Origin: Druceiella hillmani
Lineage: Eukaryota > Arthropoda > Insecta > Lepidoptera > Hepialidae
Direction: 5' to 3'
DNA: 64,000 bases
Assembly: GCA_039881145.1 (NCBI GenBank)
Contig: JAYKKI010000151.1
Span: 866,001-930,000 of the forward strand
Shown here piece by piece: positions 1-13,110 of the stretch; position 1 is the stretch's first letter, and each line of letters starts with the position of its first letter. The translations under genes and the position numbers were made by a program. The notes below the pieces were generated by a model, which saw only the letters and a program-made list of their open reading frames with translations, made no database searches and was not told the DNA's origin.

Positions 1-1112
1 GCATCACAAGTTTTAAGAAAGATTTGTCTGACAAGCTGGGGTGATATTATTGTAGAGTATTTCATACATCCGTGTAAACAACTTGTAGTTAAAATTTCAA
101 TTTAGCAATCTTTCGTGAGGATCTATTGTTTCTGTCATTACAGTCTTATTTTCTTTTATTAGTGGAGTAACTAAAGCCAGAAGATGTAAGTACCCGGTCA
201 TCCTTAAATATTTATGCCAATCTTTGGGAGTTAACCTCAACTTATTCATTAAGTTTTTGTGGTAATATAATATACACTTTTTCAGAGTCAGTACTTACGT
301 CACATAATACATGACTTGTTTATGCCTGTAAACAAGTCCAAAAATGCAAGTCCGTGATCATTTTGCTATACCCACAGGCATAACGGTGTAACCAAGCCAC
401 GAGGGATAGCACGCGCCATAATTTTGTATTACCATGAGCCAAGAAAAATAAAAGTAGCGTTATTTACTTTGAAATAAAATATAAAACATGTTAATATTTA
501 ATGAGACATCAATATAATATAAAAAGGAGACAAAGTTTTTCTAGGAATAAATCCTGTACTGAGACGAAAGGGCAATAATATACGTAAAGTTATTATTTCA
601 CGAAATTGTTTTGCCTCGTTTTCTCAGAAAGAAACAAATTCTCGGTAATTTGTAATATCACGTTTAGAAATTTCATTTTCACATCTTTCATGTTTCTTTT
701 CACGTTTTTGTATACAGCTTTTGTATAATCAGTAATATTTCGTTATTTGTTTATACCAGAAGTCATAAGTGAAATAATCTCAATCTATGAATCTGACTGA
801 AATTAACGACTTTTACTTATATTAGTGAGTTCTAAAAAATAAAACCTATATTGCAATTGCATTAAAAACTCGGCACCATCAAGGTGAATATATTTTATTT
901 TAATATGGAATTTATTGATTCACTTTATTTGAATTCCATATATTAATTTAATTAAAATTAATAAAAAATATCTATTTTTCAATATCGCTTAGTGCATAAT
1001 TTTCCCCCCTTCCCTTCCTTACTTCACTTATTCCTGCCACGTCTATTTGTGTATTGATTCGGACGCTTCTGTGTTATTTATTTATTTACATATTTTAATT
1101 CACACAATGCAC

Positions 1113-1120
<8 letters not shown>
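1..1120. other. AT-rich intergenic, no gene seen
   Basis: No coding potential or recognised repeat. Open frames are short and stop-ridden. It ends at a TA microsatellite. Confidence 0.6.

Positions 1121-1173
<53 letters not shown>
1121..1173. repeat. (AT)n microsatellite
   Basis: About 26 uninterrupted AT units. It produces artefactual Tyr-Ile repeat reading frames on both strands. Confidence 0.98.
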
Positions 1174-1176
<3 letters not shown>

Positions 1177-1431
1177 CATACATTTGGCCAACTTATTCCT
1201 ACAAGAGTAATCTATTTCACTCAACATCATTGATTTGATATAAACATTTTGTGATGTGGATGACCGTAAAAGACATAAACGAATAAACACAAGACTTTGG
1301 ACATAACAAAAATGTCATAACATATAAATAAGCAAAACTAAGCTACATATGAATAAAACAAAACAAAAAAAAATGTTTAATTATAAATCTTGACATGGTT
1401 GGAAAGAAGAAAAATGGGGAACAAAATGGAA

Positions 1432-3977
1432 TTAGGAACGGTAAGAGAAAGGGATTTTGAGAGGAAGGTCTTTTTCAGACGATCTTTGAAAACATTTAAG
1501 GAGAGCAAGTTCCTGATATCTGGATCTAGTCGACTCCAAAGTCTTATAGCTGAGACTTAGCTGATTTTCAGAGCGTAGCTTTATAGCGTGTGCAGACAAG
1601 TACCTAAATCTGCTTCCAAGGTAAGTTGAATAAGTAGCATTATTCAAAATATTCAAGAGAAGTGTAAGAATGTGAAGATTGCATCCATTACATATCTCCG
1701 TCTATTTAAGTTGGACTCTGAATTGAGATATGTGATCATATTTTTTTAATTCAAAAATAAAATGGATGTACAAATTTTTTACTAAGAATATTTGACAGAG
1801 AAACTTAAATTTGAACATATAGAAAATTTTGAAGATACTTGAGGGAATGCATTCTGCTGAAAATACGACGACTAGTATCATTTACTTGAGGCTGCTAGCT
1901 ATGATTTTTTTTCATAGCCTAATTTTAAAAAGCAGTTTAGGCTACCAATTATGATAGCTTGAGACTTAATTGGATTGATTAACAGAGCATTATATGAGCA
2001 AACTGACCGATTGAAGCAAGGTCTACTTGAGGTTATTGATAACGGATACCAAGAAGTTTACGTCAGTATGGGTATATTTGTAAATCATCAGGGTAAAGAT
2101 GATAATGACTATGTTTATTCCCAAAAATTTAATTAATGAATATTGAAAAGAGAAGTAAAGAAAGAACCCCTTATTGAGGCATACGAGCTGATAAGTCCCT
2201 CTATTCAGAGAATGCATCTGAAGACAGATTGCCGACGCCCATATAGATACGAATTAAACCATTCTAATGCGTGTTGAAATATATATTCATAGATTTTGGA
2301 CGAATTAATAAAATATCAAAGTCAACGGAATTAAATGCACTGGTGAAGTCAAAAAGTACATGCATTGTGAGCTGAGTGTTATTAATGGATAAATGTGTAT
2401 CATCTGTAATTTTCACTAATGCTGTTGAGGTGCTATCGCCAGTTATGAAACCAGAGTGAAGTGGATATTTGTAAATGTTAAGATATCGACGGAGTTGAGT
2501 ATGGACTATGCGCTCAAAGACTTTCGATAAAAGCGGTAATATGAAAATGGGTCAAAACTTTGTATGTACAGGCGACAATATTTTTGGTAAGGGTATTGTA
2601 TACGCTTTTTTCCATTCAGTATGGAAAGGGGCAGTTTTCAGAGATGTGTTAAATATGTTAATAATAACAGGCGTTACAATATCTGAGATAAGTTTAATAG
2701 CTTTAATACGTAGGCCATCGCATACCATACAATTCGTTTTAATTGCCAGAAGATTTATTTTAACTTCCGAATCAGAGGTAGTATAAAGTTCAGTGGTTAG
2801 AAGCAAGAGGATGGATATTCTTTAGTGTTTTCGATTCAACTGCTGGGTCAAGTAACACGGGAGGCTTAGCAAAGAAAGACTTCAAAGTATTTAAGGTCAA
2901 GACGACAATACGCATCAGTATGAGAATTACCAACTCCTAGAGTGCCAAAGAGCTTCCAAATGTATAAAAAAGAGCATTTGCGTATGAAAATGGAGATGTA
3001 ATGCTTATTAGATTTTCTACACATTTGTGTACATCAAATTGCCAAGCACTCTGAATGTTTCCCATGTTGAAGGTGAAGGGGTGCATGCTTATCAAACAGC
3101 TTGATGATACGGTTGTTGAATTCAACAACTTATCCATCAACCGTTTTGATGGCTAAAATACTATCACAATAAATGCTCAGTATCTTGATATCCTCAAGCA
3201 AACAAGGCAAGTCAATGTTGTTAAAGCAACAAAAATTGGAAATTTTAGGAGATAACTCAAGACTATACGATTAATAGTAAATTAGGTCATAGTATGGTAA
3301 CCCAGGAGTAGGAAGTTGGCCGTAGAGACATAAACTTTTAGGGGAGGATATCATGGATAGAAGAGAATGATAATTCACCTGGAGGAAGGCAGCAAAGAAT
3401 GGAAGAATGATGAGGATTCTAGCGTTTACAATGTCCCTAAGCTGTACACTTCTTATACCACTTTTACGCAGACAGGTGTTGAACTTACTTATAATCATCG
3501 TATGGGAATATAATGGTATACGACTGTCAAAAATATTCTTAAAGTCAACGAAATACGAAATATCTGAAGGTGAGTACACAACTCCTAAGAGTAATTTCAT
3601 TCCAGTTAAAGTAATTTCAATAAATAAATATTCCATTGTAGACAAACAGTCGGCCGGAGATTTTACAATGATTTTAAAAGGAAGATTATCTCGAAGACAG
3701 ATAGCAACCCTATTGCCACTCCCACTATGGTGATTATTATGTATTAATATGAAAACTGAAAGCAACTAAATGTTAGATTGGAGTGAAGGTTTAAGTCAAG
3801 TTTCGCTAATAAAAGGTGAAAGAATGGCTTAAGGTCATCTAAAATGAAAGAGACAGGAGGGAAGCAAGAATCGTTAAGAGAGGAGTGGGAATGAAAGAAA
3901 TAAATGGAAGATTTGGAAGACATGTCAATATTTAACAAGGATAAAATTAACAAAAATATACAATACAAATGAAACAA
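1432..3977 (-). pseudogene. Decayed non-LTR retrotransposon ORF2 (endonuclease + reverse transcriptase)
   Basis: Read on the minus strand, LINE ORF2 pieces occur in their normal order. Near 3977-3744 is an N-terminal lead-in. The APE-type endonuclease lies at 3765-3271 (GVVYSPSD and a damaged GDFNT motif reading SKFNT). An RT finger region at 2806-2552 has WKKAYTIPLPKI. The palm motif, normally YADD, reads YPDD at 2095-2084, but in a shifted frame. A C-terminal arginine-rich tail lies at 1656-1432 (NNATYSTYLGSRFRYLSAHA). Multiple stops and frameshifts separate the pieces. Gene order and motifs fit the Jockey/CR1/L2 group; I cannot choose the clade. Confidence 0.85.
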
Positions 3978-4037
3978 AAAAAAATAAAATTAAATAAATA
4001 CAAATTTACAAAAGTGCAATTATCAAAATAAATAATC

Positions 4038-4042
<5 letters not shown>

Positions 4043-4085
<43 letters not shown>
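4043..4085. repeat. (AT)n microsatellite
   Basis: About 21 AT units, lying between the LINE ORF2 relic and its ORF1 relic. Confidence 0.98.
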
Positions 4086-4086
<1 letters not shown>

Positions 4087-4406
4087 CAAGAAGACAACAA
4101 TGCACACGAAACCATAGATCATATTTAACAAACATATACATAGTCCTCAATAGCCTACAAACCTTATGTGCGTCTATGCACAAATCACAAAATATCAGAA
4201 AGTAAATAAGACGAGTACTTTAATCAATGTAACTGAAGTATATCAATAAAATTAGTATTTCTGCGTTAAGTAGATAACAACGTTATAGAAATGTTAAATA
4301 TGGCCCGCATGAATAATAACATTCATAACAAATATATCAAACTAGTACTTTCTATATAAATCAATTATATTATTTGACGACTCGGAAGTCGAATCGGAGT
4401 CTTGCA

Positions 4407-4640
4407 CTACGTATTTGCAGCAAAAAGATGGTAGCACGAATCCAGGTTGACTTCACCTATTATGAAATAGCCGAGTTTGTCAACGATGACGCTAAGAGCG
4501 GCTGATGTCAGAGTGACAGTAGCTTCTTCCTTCACGCCGTGGATAAGGGTGGTATTTCGATGTTCCTTTGCCTCCAGATCCTGTACACGGTGTTCCAAAT
4601 CATTGCATAAAGTTAAAAGCGACTTCATCATATCCTAAAT
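4407..4640 (-). pseudogene. LINE ORF1 fragment (coiled coil + RRM-like start)
   Basis: The minus-strand frame starts with a heptad-like stretch (LCNDLEHRVQDLEAKEHRNT) followed by TLIHGVKEEA and LDSCYHL. These are the coiled-coil end and first RNA-recognition strand of LINE ORF1 proteins, where 'RRNTLLIHGV' is typical. It lies upstream of the ORF2 relic in the same orientation, so it is probably the same element. It is short and ends abruptly. Confidence 0.7.
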
Positions 4641-7600
4641 TTGATCGAGGTAATGCTTGAATTGTTCAGTGAAAAGAGCCTCGACTGAGGATTAGTGAAT
4701 ACTTGTTACTGATAATAGGTTATCAAGCTTCTTTTGAAACTTCTTTTGAAAACGACGTTATATATTGCAATTAGTCGCATCAGTTCTGTTTCCATAGCAA
4801 TATATTTAAAAGACTTGAGTGTTCTTCAAATTTATTTGAGCAAGTGACAGTTGTCAACAGAGTGGTCCGTTTTTATTTTATTTTGTTTAGAACAATTTTC
4901 ATTTAAAATAGAGCTTAATTTATTACTTTTACTAATAAAAAAAACACTATAGGATTACTACTTGTATGAAATATTCTAAATTAAAAGTTCCAATTATTTT
5001 ATTATTTAAAAAGAAAGAGCGAGCAAAAATTTCCATCTGTCGGTTACAATCTCCCCACAATATTACATGGTGATAAACGGTGATACGAAAAGTTTTGAAA
5101 CTTTTGGAATAATACCCAAATGATTTTATTTTCAAATAGAAGTAATATGCATGTTAAGACTTCAGTATACACTTCGCTACGTATAAAAGTTGAACATATA
5201 TTTGTTTTATTGTACATTTATTAAAAGTTTAAACAATTAAAAATATATAGTTCATTTCTATGGAATTTTTTACAAATATTTATACAATTTTTCACTGTAT
5301 ACACGAATTGACATATATTTCGCAGGCGTAACAAAAGTAATTTAATTTCCTATTATATAAATTTGGCGAAATATTTTTGTATTGATCCATATAATAAATG
5401 TTCTTATCCTGATTTTTGTCGGCTTTTTGGTGTAGGTAGTCAAAATATTAGGTTCTTGGGTTTTCACATAACTTAGCTATTCCTTTTTATAAATTTTAAC
5501 CATACATAATCGGTCCCAAACTAAAAAAACTCTATTGCTATAACATACTAATAGGCAGAGAAAAAGGATAAAAGAAAAAGGACAATGTTGCTATTTTATT
5601 TACAGAACCGAAAATACTACCATAGTTCTTCAAGTTTACGATTTATGAAACTTTGTTCATCCATTTCCTTTTACACGCGTTAGTACAATTCAAGTTAAAT
5701 TTATTCCAGTTCTCAGTACACGAAGATCGTAATTTAGGTATTTGTAGGCTGAAAACATTTACCTACTTTCTAAATTCAAAGTAATTTATTTAATAAGAAT
5801 TTTAAAAAATGACAATTTATAATATTCCAAAGTAACAAAAACAACCAATGCGAAAAAATATATATTTGAAATAAAATAAAGTAATCTTAAAACACTTTTT
5901 ATAGTAATTCACTATATTAAGTAAATATTATAAAACAATTTTAATATTGAGAATTTGCTCTCAAAACTTAGCAAAATTCATAAATATTGCGGCAGGTATT
6001 GTTTTCATATGTATGAATGTACATCTAACGAAAGATGGATATATTATTATGAATCTGAAGTAAAGGAATGATCCGCAGAATGGATGTCTCTTGAAAATAA
6101 CTATAAAATATCTATGATAAGAGTAAACAATGCAGTAGTTAATTATTTTTGAACTCCTGTAACACATTGAAAGATCAGATAAAAGGCTTAAATGTTTTCA
6201 ACACACAAAAAGTTTATAGATTGTGGTATCCAGAATAATATCTTTTTAGAACTAATTTTAATTTTTGAAAATTTAAACACTTCCAATGTCACGCGCAATT
6301 ATCTCATATATTTCAACACTTTAGTGCAAATTTTGAGTAAATAATATACTTTTTCTTGCTTCAAACATTTTCATACATTTTATAAATTACAAATTTATCT
6401 TCAAATTTGAATATATTTTTTATGTTAATTGAGGAAGAACATTTTGCATATTAAAATGTGTAAATTATATTAATCAATTGCCTATGGAATTCTAAAAAGA
6501 AGTTAAATATGTGTCGAACCACACCCCAAAGCAGGAAACTGTCTGTACTTGTCAGTCGACAGAAATTTACCTACAACTTTTTACTGAATTTAACCGATTT
6601 AAACGTATTACTTATCAATCTAACAATATATTGTTGTTGGGGTTTTTTCCTTTAGGGGCACATACGGGCAACCGAAATGACATTCATTATTGCACCCTCT
6701 CATCCAAAAATTTAATTTCGCCCTGTTTGCAAAAGCCCTCTTTCATTAAAATTTCGCAATAAATTGTTTAAAGCTAGCCTCTGACGGACTTAGAAAGTTT
6801 ACCTCCCTTACGAATGACTATAAGATAAATATTGTATTAAAAGAAAAATAAATTCAATGCTCATAGTCTCATAGTCTCGATGTGAAGATCGGAGTACCAA
6901 TTCGAGTTTCAATTCAAACTTTGAATTAAAAATGATTGTTTAATAATGGCATTTGAAAATTTATCATCATGCTTCTTTAATTTATTATTAGAATATTAGA
7001 TTAAGATATTTGGAATCGGTACCAGGTTAAATGAAGCGATCATCTTTGTATGTGGGTGTGCAGGTATGTAAGACACACGAGTGGTATCGGCTTGGCACCG
7101 ACGCCAAAAGTCTCAGTCATTGGCAGTTTTTTGATAAGGTGCTTAAGTATTTCAATTACGATTACATAATGCAGAATTGATCTTTTTTATTGTTATGCTC
7201 ACTGCCATATATAGTAAATACGGAAAGTCTATTATTTTCTCAATAGTTATTTTCGGAACTCACGGTAATAATTTATTCGGAACTCTATTGTAAAGTGTAA
7301 TTTAGTAATGGAATGAGATTGATTTTCTAAGTTATTTTTAAATTATTAACTGTCATAATATAGGATATATTTTTCAACTCTAAGACATTTTTTGATATAG
7401 TGCTTATGCCATCAACAAAGAGATATATTTTTTTCACTTTAAAGTATCCTGAAATTATATTTTAGCTAATAGCCATAAATGAACAAATATTTCACATAGT
7501 CAGGCATCACACCAAAAAGTACACTCGCTAAGAATTTCTCATATCTATTCGACCTTCTTTCACATTATAAAAATTGCAATAATCTGAGCGTAAAATTTAA

Positions 7601-8652
7601 AAATAACCAGGATATAAGAGGAAATGGCATTTATTATTAAAGTTAAAAAATCAAAGTAAAATATATAAGACCTTTTTTGATTTTTTTTAAATATATGAGT
7701 CAATTTGAGGGTATAAAAAATCTTTACATTATTAGTATTTACACCTATTGTATATTAAAGAGCTAGTAAATGTGCTTACACGAACTGGTAATTTAAAGAT
7801 AAAGATATTTATTCATAAAATGAGGAAGGCGTCAATTTTAAAAGTAATATGCTCCGCAGTGCAAAAGTAACATATTTCTGTTGTAAATTTCAAGCTTACT
7901 GAACGAGTGAACAATATTAAGTTGGTTAATAGCTATTAAACCCGTTACTACTTTCCAGCAGTTTCAAGAATTATCTAAATTTCCGAAAATCTCTCATATG
8001 GTATATAACAAGCGTGGTGTTTGATCTTTTTTTGGTTATCTAATGAGTCTCCTCGAGTAAAAAACAAATAAAAAAAGGAAATTACAGAAATTAATTCTAC
8101 TATGTCACGAATTCCGTTAAATCACGCTAAGCAATATTCAATGTACATAACGAAAAATGAAAGTGTACTATTCTGGCATAGGTCCCATCTCTCGTATTAT
8201 ATTTTGATTTCTACAATAACCGTTATTAAAGGCGACCTCATATATTAAATGAAAAAATAGTAGGTACTTTCCTCATACTGCATTAAAAACAATTTCATGG
8301 TTTTGAAAAGAAGGGAAAATATGCTGTTAGACTCACAAATGAGTATACCCTCATGAATTAAAATGGCAGATGTATTAGTTGCCAATCAAGTAACTATACA
8401 ATCGTGATCGTAATTCAAGGTGTGGTGGAAATAGAATAACACAAAATATGAAACCGACGAACGTAATAAAATGAAAGCTAAAAAACTGACACTCGACTAC
8501 TGAAAAAACTAATTGAAAAGCACAAAAAAAGCAAACATTCCTCTCAATAATATTCACAGTCTGAATTTTTCTTTAAATTAAGGAAAATTTGCGTTGTAAA
8601 AACGGTTTAATTAATTTCTCTTCAAAAAATAATATATATGTATACGTATGTG

Positions 8653-8657
<5 letters not shown>
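4641..8657. other. AT-rich intergenic, no gene seen
   Basis: No recognisable protein or RNA gene. A slightly GC-richer patch at 6500-6770 has an 83-codon open frame without a recognisable motif. At 7015-7102 there is a short imperfect inverted repeat (see findings). Confidence 0.55.

Positions 8658-8712
<55 letters not shown>
8658..8712. repeat. (TA)n microsatellite, one TG interruption
   Basis: About 27 TA units interrupted once. Confidence 0.97.
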
Positions 8713-11700
8713 CGAACAATTTCAGTTAACGTGCATTATATGCCATAGAACACTGTCTGGATCGAAACCAATCGAGAGATATATTTTTTGTTGAAATAGC
8801 TTTAATAATTCAGTCTGTGCGGGAGAACAAACTTACACCCATATATATATACATACATACGTATCCTGTGAAATTCATAACCCTTCCTTTATGACAGTCG
8901 GGTAAAAAGAAATAGAATATATCTTGTCCAAGTATTGTCGTACAATACTTTGATATCGATTAGTCTAACCGAATTGGCAGAAAAAATTCCAAATTTTGGT
9001 TACTGAAAAATGGTGATGGTTTAACTACATATATGATACAAAATGATGATCAACTTATGGAGATTAAACAACAGTGTGCAACAAAATGATGATCAACTTA
9101 TGAAGATTAAAAAGCCATATTGGCATCGATGGAAATAGGTCTTTGTTTCCGGAAAATCAAGGTAGGACGGCTAAATAATAATGAAATTGACTACGTCAAT
9201 AAATTTTGAAATTGCCAATATGTACTTTAACTAAAAAGGACAGCACAACGTTACCTATAAAAATGGAAATGGTGGAATATAATTAAGGTATTTCCTCATA
9301 GATAAACAAAATTAAAACCAGTTAAATATTGCAAAGTTATTCGCAGTGAAATTCATTTGAAATTACGCGGCATGGACTTCCGCTGACATCTCTCAAATCA
9401 AATCACTTATTAACGTAAAACGAGTAAAAAATTGTGATTGTAAAATAGCAAAATATAATGGAAGAGAAGAGGAATCATTTTAGAAGAGACATACATGATT
9501 ATTTCTGGGAAAATTCTTCTCATGTTGGCCCTCCTTCTTCTGCTGCCGTCAACCTAAAATACTTAACCCCCCCCTCGACAATCCATGCAAGCGAACAGAT
9601 TTAAATACCTACACTGTACGTACGAGTATGTACTAGCCTATCTGTATCCGTGTATGTGTCTACTTAAATAAAGTAAAGAAAATTAGTAAAAAGGTAAAGA
9701 AAATTAACAGTTAATACTTATCAGTCTTTCCAACCAAGAACGTCGATCGAATGATTGTCTCGATAGACGCTGGCGCAGTAACCTTGTACTGTTGCGCACC
9801 TCTCCTATTTCTAAAAATATAATAGTGTTTCATAGAAAACGATTAAATAACATTTATAACCTAACAGGTAACGTACAATAAACGACTTTGTAGTTACGTG
9901 TACTTGTACGTGAAATAAACGACTTTGTAGTTATTTTCTGTGTATCTACAAATAAAATTCAGTAATACTTTGTATTAAAAATTAGATATCTGGCTTATTA
10001 TTAATATCTACCAACAACGAAAGTTTATAAAAAAATAAATAAGTACTTCCTCCAATATGATTGCGACAATAAGAACAGTTATTTATTATATATTTGCACC
10101 ATGTTTAATTTATATAACGGTTTTCTTATCACATTTATCCAGTTGTAGTTTAAAAACAATGTATAAAACTAACTTTGGCGGTGGTCTAAGTAAATATTGC
10201 ATCGTAGTGTGAGGAATGTGGTTTCTTCTACATGTACTTGAAATGTCTGTGATGTACTGAAACGTCTCACCTAAATCAGTGAATTATAACATGTTTTTTT
10301 TCATTTGTCAGTTTGTGGGTTTATTTAAACTGTTGATAAAAAAACTAGCTAAGTGCATATGGAGAAAGGCATGAAATGAGGACCCTTGATTATCTATATC
10401 TTTTAATTTTAATTCATATTCAAATAAAACATTGATACTAGGTAGTTTATATAGAAATAGTTAGTAAGTTGCAAGATACACTAACGATGAGATTACATTC
10501 AAATCTCATGTGGCTTAAGAACCTTTAATCATTATATTTAGCTTCGTTAATTATAATACACGGAAATATCCAAAATGAGCAGAAAATATGAAATTAGTAT
10601 CGGTTACTAATCATATCATTTAATTCTTACAATGAATTTTAGAATATTTATTTGTTTCTCTTTTACGATAACCTGCATTATGATAAATAATTTATCTGCT
10701 GATTGAGTTGATATTATTACCCAATCATAAAAACGACCCTGAATAAAGTACTATTTAACATATTCATTCTTAAATCTCATTTTTAGGTAAAGTTTAAACT
10801 ATAAAAGAGAAAACCCGATGACCAACAAAGAAGAAGTATATTTTTCAGTGATTAAATATAACTATATACGTATCAAGAAAGCCAAACCAAATTAAATTCA
10901 ATTTGCTTTCCCAATTCTAAAATTATTTATATACAATAGTAACGAAGAAAAACCAGTGTTTTGTACCAAAATCTACACTGGGATTTTATCAGCTTTCAAT
11001 TTTAACCTCTTGGGGTCTGTATACGTTCATGAAAAACCTATATATTTTAATGCTATATGTTATACGCTACTATGGGAATGGTCTTATAAAGGTTTATTAA
11101 AGTTCTAAACACTACAATATTCCAAAGAAAAACATATTCAATTACACTTATACGTAACAACTGAGAGTTATATTTTCTGTAATATTTCCAAATATCTGTG
11201 TTACCAAAACAGACACAATGTTTTAACCGCATTGTAACTCGCAACGATTACAAAGCTATGACCCTGGAAGCTAGACGACATTCTGACGTGCTAAAAAATA
11301 TTCAATTCATAATTCATTGCACGGAGTGGCAATACTTTCTGAGCCGTATTCAGTTTCCGTAAGCGCCCAAGAAAGTGATTTTATAATCTAAATCGTTCAT
11401 GTCGAGGGAATAACAAATTATTGCGTTATCTAAATGGTATTGCCTTATTACGTGTATTTTTAGTTTTCCTGTCTGTTCATAACGTTATTATATTACTTAT
11501 TCAATCACCGATAACGTATACCTGGGAAGTCGTTTATAGGGTAAAATTTCTTGTGTAAGAGTGCCAAGAGAAGATCTTGGGCGTATTAAAACTGTACTGG
11601 AAGAAGTCGAAAATTATATTTTTACAATTATGAAAACAATTAGTTGGGGTACGGGTATTCTCATCCAATCGTTCATACGATGGTAGTTTTATATGCATTG

Positions 11701-12080
11701 AGCAGTACTATCTTTATTATATTAGTATCGGTCAGGATTCACTGACTACTAATCGTGAAAGTGAAAACAATTTTGTGACAAAATGTTGAGAAGTGATGCC
11801 GAGAATTCCAAATTTTTGGAATTATTTGTTAGAAGTATCCTTTTAGATACATATAATAACCATTTATTGTTAATAGCGAACCCTGAAATTGGTCTTGAGT
11901 TCAATTTTCAGCCCAATTTGCTGTCAACCTGTAGGAAAGTATCACGGGCAGACAATTGATAGAGCTATTTAAACCACTGGCGAGATTGAACGGTGGGCCA
12001 AAATTCCAATCTTGGATGATATTAATTTGAGAAAAAGGGGGTAAATTAGTTTCCAAAATGAGAGAACACAAGGTTCTAAA
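8713..12080. other. AT-rich intergenic with two small local duplications
   Basis: No gene seen. Direct repeats occur at 9038-9067/9081-9110 and around 9884-9901/9919-9940. A GC-richer patch at 9740-9805 could be a worn transposon terminus, but nothing decides it. Confidence 0.5.
9038..9110 (+). repeat. 30-bp direct repeat, two copies 43 bp apart
   Basis: The block beginning ACAAAATGATGATCAACTTA occurs at 9038 and again at 9081, with one substitution over about 30 bp. Confidence 0.9.
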
Positions 12081-12365
12081 GCAAAAATTGTCAAAATCCA
12101 TCTTAGTCAACAATTTCCACACAGATGGATTGGACACAAAGGATCGATAGCATGGACTTCAAGGTCTGTGGATTTGAATCGGATTAAATTTTTTATTTGG
12201 GGCCGATACAAAGGACAATATACCATACCATAAAGTATAAAATTAGTTACAAAAATTAGGAAGAAAGTCGAACAAAGCAAAACAAAGAATCCGAGAAATG
12301 CTGTATCCGTATCGCTGTTGCCGCGAGAGGTCATCGTTTTGAATTTTTTTAAAAATTGAAACAAT
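12081..12365 (+). pseudogene. Tc1/mariner-superfamily (DDE_3) transposase C-terminal relic
   Basis: A plus-strand frame of 50 codons (12081-12230) contains QQFPHRWIGHKGSIAWTSRS followed by DLNRIKFFIWG. This matches the widespread insect transposase pattern 'FP.RWIGR.GPI.WPPRSPDLTPLDFFLWG'. The third catalytic-region 'PLDFF' is altered to 'RIKFF'. After a TAA, a further in-family tail (RGHRFEFF, about 12318-12345) continues in another frame. The minus-strand open frames over this stretch are shadows. The fragment is degenerate; nothing upstream of about 12040 could be assigned. Confidence 0.8.
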
Positions 12366-12924
12366 AAATATTCTTTTATGTTGTTCCAGTCAGTGACATG
12401 GAAAAAGAGTAAAATTGTTTGATATATGACATAGATTTTAATAACATTTTAAAAATTAGTAATTACCTCAAAAGTTATAAAAACGAAAGTAAACAATCTC
12501 TCAACTAAACGGACATAAATTGTAATCTCTGGTTTTTTAATGCAATGATTCTCCTTTCTGGAGTGCTAATAACACCCACAAGAATTTATTTCAAATGTCG
12601 AATAATTATTACATAAAAATTAAAATTGACATTGTTCGCTTTCTTCACTTTACATATGTTTTTCTATATAAAGCAATTGGATTATCCTAATGACCTTTTT
12701 ATGGTTAATTCTACAAAACAAAAGAGTATTTGTAAGGGTTACTAATTTATTTTCACATGGGGGTATTATTTTTAGGTGGAAGGTTATAAAAGGTGGAAAG
12801 AATTTTTACTTGAGTAAAATTTTTAAAATTTTTTTTTGTCAGTGTCCTTTTATTTCCAATAAGAAAATGTTCATTTAATAAGATATGAACAGACAATTAT
12901 GATGTAAGTATTGAAGTCGTATCC

Positions 12925-13110
12925 TTGTTATGTTGGATTAATCACAAGGTGTACGAACTTTGACAGCGCGGAGCACTTCAAGTACCGGGGTTCAATTCTC
13001 AGCCACTACTCGAGCGTGTCTGTACGTCTGTTCTGGTTGGTTGTAAGACTTTGGTCTATTAGCAATAAATTCGCCATATGTGTCCTTTGTATACATTAAA
13101 GTATATATCT
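12925..13110 (+). repeat. Candidate tRNA-derived SINE
   Basis: A GC-richer 180-bp block holds a near-consensus box B / T-arm, CGGGGTTCAATTCTCAG at about 12986-13002. It is preceded by a weak box-A-like stretch near 12935-12950 and followed by a non-tRNA body. The flanks are plain AT-rich DNA. It is not a functional tRNA: the T-stem has one mismatch and no cloverleaf could be drawn. A multi-copy genome match would be needed to confirm it. Confidence 0.45.

Noticed and set aside
1047..1290. Tyr-Ile repeat open frames over the TA microsatellite
   Set aside because: Direct translation of (AT)n on both strands. The same artefact recurs at 4043, 23239, 45624 and 53528.
11901..12364. Two minus-strand open frames (78 and 85 codons)
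   Set aside because: Antisense shadows of the plus-strand transposase relic, which carries the family motifs.
12985..13005. Functional tRNA gene
   Set aside because: Only a box-B/T-arm-like segment is recognisable. No acceptor stem or anticodon arm could be paired, so it is treated as a SINE candidate.
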